NCBI RefSeq assembly: GCF_000783395.1
Contig: NZ_JSFK01000001.1
Span: 310,001 to 374,000 of the forward strand
Direction: 5' to 3'
DNA from: Pseudomonas chlororaphis
GTDB taxonomy: Bacteria > Pseudomonadota > Gammaproteobacteria > Pseudomonadales > Pseudomonadaceae
DNA: 64,000 nucleotides
Under the pieces are notes generated by a model. That model worked only from the letters and a program-made list of their open reading frames with translations, was not told where the DNA came from and did not search any database. The position numbers and the translations under genes were made by a program. How positions within the stretch are numbered: the first letter of the stretch is position 1; every line of letters starts with the position of its first letter. Shown piece by piece: positions 58,581 through 64,000 of the stretch.

Positions 58581-59822
58581 TTACCTGGCAGGCACCAGGG
58601 CTGGCACTGAAGAGGTATGCCAGATCAACACTTTGCTCACCCGGTTCTCCTCAGTCTCAAGAATCTCCAGGCGATAACGCCCGATCTTCAAACAAACCGC
58701 ACTTTCCGGAATAGTCTCTAACGCTTCAGTCACCAGACCATTCAGCGTTTTCGGCCCATCGCTCGGCAAATGCCAGCCCAGGCATTTGTTCAATTCGCGT
58801 ATCGACGCTGCACCGTCAATCACCATGCGGCCATCGCCCTGTGGATGGATGTGCGGATTATCGAGGCTGTGCTCGCTTTCAAACTCGCCGACTATTTCTT
58901 CGAGAATGTCTTCCAGGGTAACGATGCCGAGCACTTCGCCGTACTCGTCGACCACCATGCCGAGGCGGCGCTGTTGTTTGTGGAAGTTCAGCAGTTGCAG
59001 TTGCAGCGGCGTGCTTTCCGGCACGAAGTACGGCTCGTAACTGGCGGCCAGCAAGGCTTCGAGCGTCAGATCTCCGTTGCTCAGCAGATGGCGGATCTGC
59101 CGGGTATTGAGCACCGCTTCAACCTGATTGATGTCGCTGTGAAATACCGGCAGGCGCGTACGTTTGTTGTGGCGCAGTTGCTCAATGATCTCTTCGAGAG
59201 AATCGTCGAGGTTGATGCCGTCGACGTCACTGCGCGGCACCAGGATGTCGTTGACCGTGATGTTGTCCAACGCATGAATGCCGGAAACCGGGTGTGCCCG
59301 GACCGGGTGTTCTGGATCGTCGTACCGATCGGCAGGCGAGTCATCTTCGCTTTGCTGCACGACCTGAACCTTGCGCGCAAATGGAGTCATCAGCAAACCG
59401 CTGATACGGCTGAACAGCCAGGCAAACGGATAGACAATCTTCAGTGGCACCGCCAGCAAGGTGTTGCCGAACGCCAGCACGGCATCGGGATAACGCTGGG
59501 CGACGGTACGCGGGAAGTAATCGGCAAACACCAGCAGAATTGCGCCGGCACCGAGGCACGCAGCCCATGGGCCATTTTCCTCGCAGAGAAAGATCGCCAG
59601 CAGCGTCGCGATGATCACGGCGAGGGCACGGCAAAGGGTATTGCAGAGAATCAGGCTGTCGAGCGGGAAGCTCAGCTTTGCCAGCGGTTTATCGCTGGCG
59701 CGCGAGGCGTTGCGTTGCGCGAGCAGGTGCTGCTGCGCGATTTCGACGGCGGTAAACAGCCCTGACCACAAAATCAGCAGGACAAACACCGCGAGCATCG
59801 GCCCTATGGGCAAACCGTCCAT
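58581..59822 (-). CDS. CNNM/CorC-family protein (CBS-pair, HlyC/CorC type)
   Basis: A 413-residue inner-membrane protein: N-terminal CNNM membrane domain (~1-160, LFTAVEIAQQHLLAQRNAS at 22-40), then a CBS pair (~190-325, with ITVNDILVPRSDVDGI and GMVVDEYGEVLGIVTLEDILEE), then a C-terminal CorC_HlyC domain (~335-405). Family members export Mg or Co; E. coli YfjD holds the same place near ffh. The ion is unproven. Confidence 0.9.
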   Translation of the reverse strand: MDGLPIGPMLAVFVLLILWSGLFTAVEIAQQHLLAQRNASRASDKPLAKLSFPLDSLILCNTLCRALAVIIATLLAIFLCEENGPWAACLGAGAILLVFADYFPRTVAQRYPDAVLAFGNTLLAVPLKIVYPFAWLFSRISGLLMTPFARKVQVVQQSEDDSPADRYDDPEHPVRAHPVSGIHALDNITVNDILVPRSDVDGINLDDSLEEIIEQLRHNKRTRLPVFHSDINQVEAVLNTRQIRHLLSNGDLTLEALLAASYEPYFVPESTPLQLQLLNFHKQQRRLGMVVDEYGEVLGIVTLEDILEEIVGEFESEHSLDNPHIHPQGDGRMVIDGAASIRELNKCLGWHLPSDGPKTLNGLVTEALETIPESAVCLKIGRYRLEILETEENRVSKVLIWHTSSVPALVPAR

Positions 59823-59834
59823 TTATGCCGCCCG

Positions 59835-60647
59835 TCAGATGTGCAGGATGTATTCACGAACCAGTTTGCTGCCGAAATACGCCAACATCAGCAGACAGAA
59901 ACCGGCGAGAGTCCAGCGAATCGCCTTGTGACCGCGCCAGCCGAGACGATTGCGGCCCCACAACAGCACGCTGAACACGATCCAGGCCAGGCAGGCCAGC
60001 AGGGTCTTGTGCACCAGATGCTGGGCGAACAGGTTTTCGACGAACAGCCAGCCGGAGATCAGCGACAGCGACAGCAGCGTCCAGCCGGCCCAGAGGAAGC
60101 CGAACAGCAGGCTTTCCATGGTTTGCAGCGGCGGGAAATTCTTGATCAGCCCGGACGGGTGCTTGTGCTTGAGCTGGTGGTCTTGCACCAGTAGCAGCAA
60201 GGCCTGGAAGACCGCAATGGTGAACATGCCGTAGGCGAGGATCGACAATAGAATGTGCGCGAGGATGCCCGGCTCTTCGTCGATGATCTGCACAGTGCCG
60301 GTCGGCGCGAACTGCGCCAGCAGCACAGTCACCGCTCCGAGCGGGAACAGCAGTACCAGCAGGTTCTCCACCGGAATGCGCGAGCAGGCGATCAGGGTCA
60401 GGGCGATCACCGCCGCCGCGATCAGGCTGGAGGCGCTGAAGAAGTCCAGGCCCAGGCCGATTGGTGTCAGCAAGTGGGTGAGCAGGCTGGCGGCGTGGGC
60501 CACCACGGCGAGAGCGCCGAGGCTAACCAGCAGGCGCTTGTTCGCCTTGGCACCGGTGGCCAGACGGGTGCTCTGATAAAGAGTCGCAGCGGCATATAGA
60601 AGGGCGGCGGCGAGGGTGGTCAGCAAACTCGGTGACAAGGGGAGCAT
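59835..60647 (-). CDS. CcsA/YpjD-type cytochrome c assembly-like membrane protein
   Basis: A 270-residue membrane protein with eight predicted spans and the CcsA/CcmC-type layout. It belongs to the YpjD group always found near ffh in gammaproteobacteria. The tryptophan-rich WWD motif of haem handlers is not obvious; the periplasmic His (AHILLSILAYG) is. Whether it works on cytochrome c is doubtful. The start at 60647 gives MLPLSPSLL; a longer reading enters ffh's upstream region. Twelve bases before the CNNM gene. Confidence 0.85.
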   Translation of the reverse strand: MLPLSPSLLTTLAAALLYAAATLYQSTRLATGAKANKRLLVSLGALAVVAHAASLLTHLLTPIGLGLDFFSASSLIAAAVIALTLIACSRIPVENLLVLLFPLGAVTVLLAQFAPTGTVQIIDEEPGILAHILLSILAYGMFTIAVFQALLLLVQDHQLKHKHPSGLIKNFPPLQTMESLLFGFLWAGWTLLSLSLISGWLFVENLFAQHLVHKTLLACLAWIVFSVLLWGRNRLGWRGHKAIRWTLAGFCLLMLAYFGSKLVREYILHI

Positions 60648-60857
60648 AAATCCTGTTAGGCAAGCCCGAAAGGGGCTGAGTTTGGCATAGAACCGCCATG
60701 GCACGAAAGACTCAGGAAGCTGACAGCGAGGTGTCCGCCAGCCGCAGTCTTCGCTATAATCCGCGACCTGCCCACGCCGCAGGCTCGCCGAGCACATGTT
60801 GATTCCGGTCTGGGCCGCCATTATCCCGGTCTACACAGGGCCTGAAAGGATCGCGCA

Positions 60858-62234
<1,377 letters not shown>

Positions 62235-62383
62235 AGACTTCGCCGGTCGTCGCACCGGCGCGGACCCTGCAAGGACGCAGGATCAACAGCAAACCCGCAC
62301 TCGGCGGGAGCTGACTGGCCGTTTTCATCGACGGCTCTATATGCAAATCTGCACGGCATGCCACAGGCGCCGGAAAAAGTCAT

Positions 62384-62411
62384 TTGCAAAAGTCCGGATA
62401 TTCCTTAGAAT
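62384..62411 (+). promoter_or_regulatory. Predicted promoter of rpsP-rimM-trmD
   Basis: TTGCAA (62384-62389) and TAGAAT (62406-62411), 16 bases apart, about 73 bases before rpsP. A GC stem CGGGCA/TGCCCG (62423-62438) falls at the predicted transcript start. Confidence 0.6.
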
Positions 62412-62483
62412 ATGCGGCCTTTCGGGCACCCATGCCCGCTGTGCATTTAGATTTGCAGCACCGACTACAGGAACGATGTTCAC

Positions 62484-62735
62484 ATGCTAACAATCCGTCT
62501 TGCCCTTGGCGGCTCCAAAAAGCGCCCGTTTTACCACCTGACCGTAACCGACTCGCGTAACCCGCGTGACGGCTCCCACAAAGAACAGGTTGGTTTCTTC
62601 AACCCTGTTGCCCGTGGTCAGGAAATCCGTCTGTCCGTGAACCAAGAGCGCGTAGCCTACTGGCTGAGCGTTGGTGCACAGCCTTCTGAGCGTGTTGCTC
62701 AGTTGCTGAAGGAATCTGCAAAGGCTGCGGCCTGA
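62484..62735 (+). CDS. rpsP: 30S ribosomal protein S16
   Basis: An 83-residue S16, needed in early 30S assembly. It starts [19 protein letters not shown] and contains [19 protein letters not shown], both standard for the family. First in the rpsP-rimM-trmD operon, preceded by AGGAACG. Five bases separate its stop from rimM. Confidence 0.98.
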   Translation: MLTIRLALGGSKKRPFYHLTVTDSRNPRDGSHKEQVGFFNPVARGQEIRLSVNQERVAYWLSVGAQPSERVAQLLKESAKAAA

Positions 62736-62740
62736 GCAAT

Positions 62741-63277
62741 ATGAACGCGACGCCTGCTGTTGCCGATGATTTGATCGTTATTGGCAAAATTTATTCTGTT
62801 CATGGCGTTCGCGGCGAAGTGAAGGTTTATTCCTTTACTGATCCGACTGAAAACCTGTTGCAGTACAAAACCTGGACGCTCAAGCGCGAAGGCAATGTGA
62901 AACAGGTCGAGCTGGTCAGTGGACGCGGGAACGACAAGTTCCTGGTCGCAAAGCTCAAGGGTCTCGATGATCGTGAAGAAGCTCGTCTTCTGGCCGGTTA
63001 TGAGATCTGCGTGCCGCGCAATCTGTTCGCTGAATTGACCGAAGGCGAGTACTACTGGTACCAGCTGGAAGGTCTGAAGGTCATCGACACCCTTGGGCAA
63101 TTGCTCGGGAAAATCGATCATCTTCTGGAAACCGGCGCCAATGATGTAATGGTCGTCAAGCCTTGCGCTGGCAGCCTGGATGATCGCGAACGCCTGTTGC
63201 CCTATACGGAGCAATGTGTGTTGGCCATCGACCTGGCAGCGGGCGAGATGAAGGTGGATTGGGACGCGGACTTCTAA
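62741..63277 (+). CDS. rimM: Ribosome maturation factor RimM
   Basis: A 178-residue factor that binds S19 and helps 30S head assembly. The N-terminal RimM beta-barrel ([20 protein letters not shown], ~11-30) is followed by a PRC-barrel with [16 protein letters not shown] (~98-113). Operon position and length are standard. Confidence 0.96.
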   Translation: MNATPAVADDLIVIGKIYSVHGVRGEVKVYSFTDPTENLLQYKTWTLKREGNVKQVELVSGRGNDKFLVAKLKGLDDREEARLLAGYEICVPRNLFAELTEGEYYWYQLEGLKVIDTLGQLLGKIDHLLETGANDVMVVKPCAGSLDDRERLLPYTEQCVLAIDLAAGEMKVDWDADF

Positions 63278-63279
63278 AC

Positions 63280-64000
63280 GTGGCTAATTTGCGCGTAGAA
63301 GTGATCAGTTTGTTTCCCGAGATGTTTTCCGCCATCGGCGACTACGGCATCACCAGTCGTGCGGTCAAACAGGGGCTCTTGCAGCTGACCTGTTGGAATC
63401 CGCGAGATTACACGACGGATCGGCATCACACTGTGGACGATCGCCCGTTTGGCGGTGGTCCGGGCATGGTGATGAAGATCAAGCCCCTGGAAGATGCTCT
63501 GGCTCAGGCCAAGGCAGCAGCCGGGGAGGCGGCGAAGGTGATTTACCTGTCCCCCCAAGGCCGTCAACTGAATCAGTCGGCGGTACGCGAGCTGGCACAA
63601 TCGGATGCATTGATCCTGATTGCCGGCCGCTATGAAGGCATTGACGAGCGCTTTATTGAGGCTCATGTCGATGAAGAGTGGTCGATTGGCGACTATGTAC
63701 TGTCTGGCGGCGAGCTGCCGGCGATGGTCCTGATCGATGCGGTTACACGACTGCTGCCTGGAGCTTTAGGGCATGCGGATTCCGCCGAGGAAGATTCCTT
63801 TACGGATGGTCTGCTGGATTGCCCGCACTACACCCGACCTGAGGTGTATGCGGATCAGCGTGTTCCCGACGTGTTGCTGAGTGGCAATCACGCGCATATC
63901 CGGCGTTGGCGTTTACAGCAGTCCCTTGGTAGGACCTTTGAACGACGCGCCGATCTTCTGGAAAGCCGCTCGCTTTCTGGAGAAGAGAAGAAGCTGCTCG
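63280..64000 (+). CDS. trmD: tRNA (guanine-37-N1)-methyltransferase TrmD (3' end beyond window)
   Basis: A GTG start two bases after the rimM stop; 240 residues are visible before the window ends, a few short of normal. This SPOUT enzyme makes m1G37, preventing frameshifts. Seen: [39 protein letters not shown] and the knotted SAM site [11 protein letters not shown] ... [15 protein letters not shown]. Presumably rplS follows outside the window. Confidence 0.96.
   Translation, partial: MANLRVEVISLFPEMFSAIGDYGITSRAVKQGLLQLTCWNPRDYTTDRHHTVDDRPFGGGPGMVMKIKPLEDALAQAKAAAGEAAKVIYLSPQGRQLNQSAVRELAQSDALILIAGRYEGIDERFIEAHVDEEWSIGDYVLSGGELPAMVLIDAVTRLLPGALGHADSAEEDSFTDGLLDCPHYTRPEVYADQRVPDVLLSGNHAHIRRWRLQQSLGRTFERRADLLESRSLSGEEKKLL

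Overview
The window is chromosomal DNA from a fluorescent Pseudomonas, most likely the P. fluorescens group. The evidence is high-GC codon use, Pseudomonas-type core proteins (RhlB, NdpA/YejK with an HU paralogue, LptF/LptG, PurL, a PEP:sugar phosphotransferase GlcNAc operon), and many copies of the GTGGGAGCGAGC and GTAGGAGCTG palindromic repeats (REP pairs, REPINs) typical of that group. Species assignment is inference; no rRNA or tRNA gene was seen.

Layout. 1-2.9 kb: the 5' part of an ornithine cyclodeaminase-family gene, RNA helicase rhlB and an esterase. 3.4-7.6 kb: the aapJQMP amino-acid ABC transporter, with a strong hairpin between binding protein and permeases and a terminator at the end. 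7.6-8.5 kb: an mqsRA toxin-antitoxin pair with a palindromic operator. 8.5-12.6 kb: accessory metabolic genes (GntR regulator with an MFS pump, NTF2-like, GIY-YIG, GST-like). 12.7-24.3 kb: housekeeping genes (glutaredoxin, yejK, HU, rlmF, valS, holC, pepA, lptFG). 24.5-30.6 kb: lepA-lepB-rnc-era-recO-pdxJ, here directly after lptG and without the algU-muc genes that normally precede lepA. 30.7-36.7 kb: mltF, purL and a YqfO-like gene.

36.7-44.7 kb is the accessory island. It holds a 1936-residue multidomain toxin-like protein of the dermonecrotic-toxin-domain class, a small EF-hand protein behind a perfect 30-bp palindrome, and a DUF6124-type small gene preceded by a roughly 240-nt leader that can fold into mutually exclusive stems. 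This is the part most likely to hold undescribed biology.

44.7-52 kb: the nagR-nagA-nagB(II)-nagF-nagE operon for N-acetylglucosamine uptake and catabolism, with nested operator-like repeats overlapping the predicted promoter. 52.1-64 kb: an L,D-transpeptidase, two divergent Nudix hydrolases, a gamma carbonic anhydrase-like gene, DUF1289, a VUT permease, purT, an MHS-type transporter, a CNNM/CBS protein, a CcsA-like protein, ffh, then the rpsP-rimM-trmD operon, cut by the window end.

Non-coding structure is rich: ten REP pairs (two inside-out), two single REPs, a 264-bp MITE-like element with CTAG flanks, long CCCTCTCCC hairpins and several clear intrinsic terminators. All coordinates, alignments and pairings were made by eye; no search or folding program was run.
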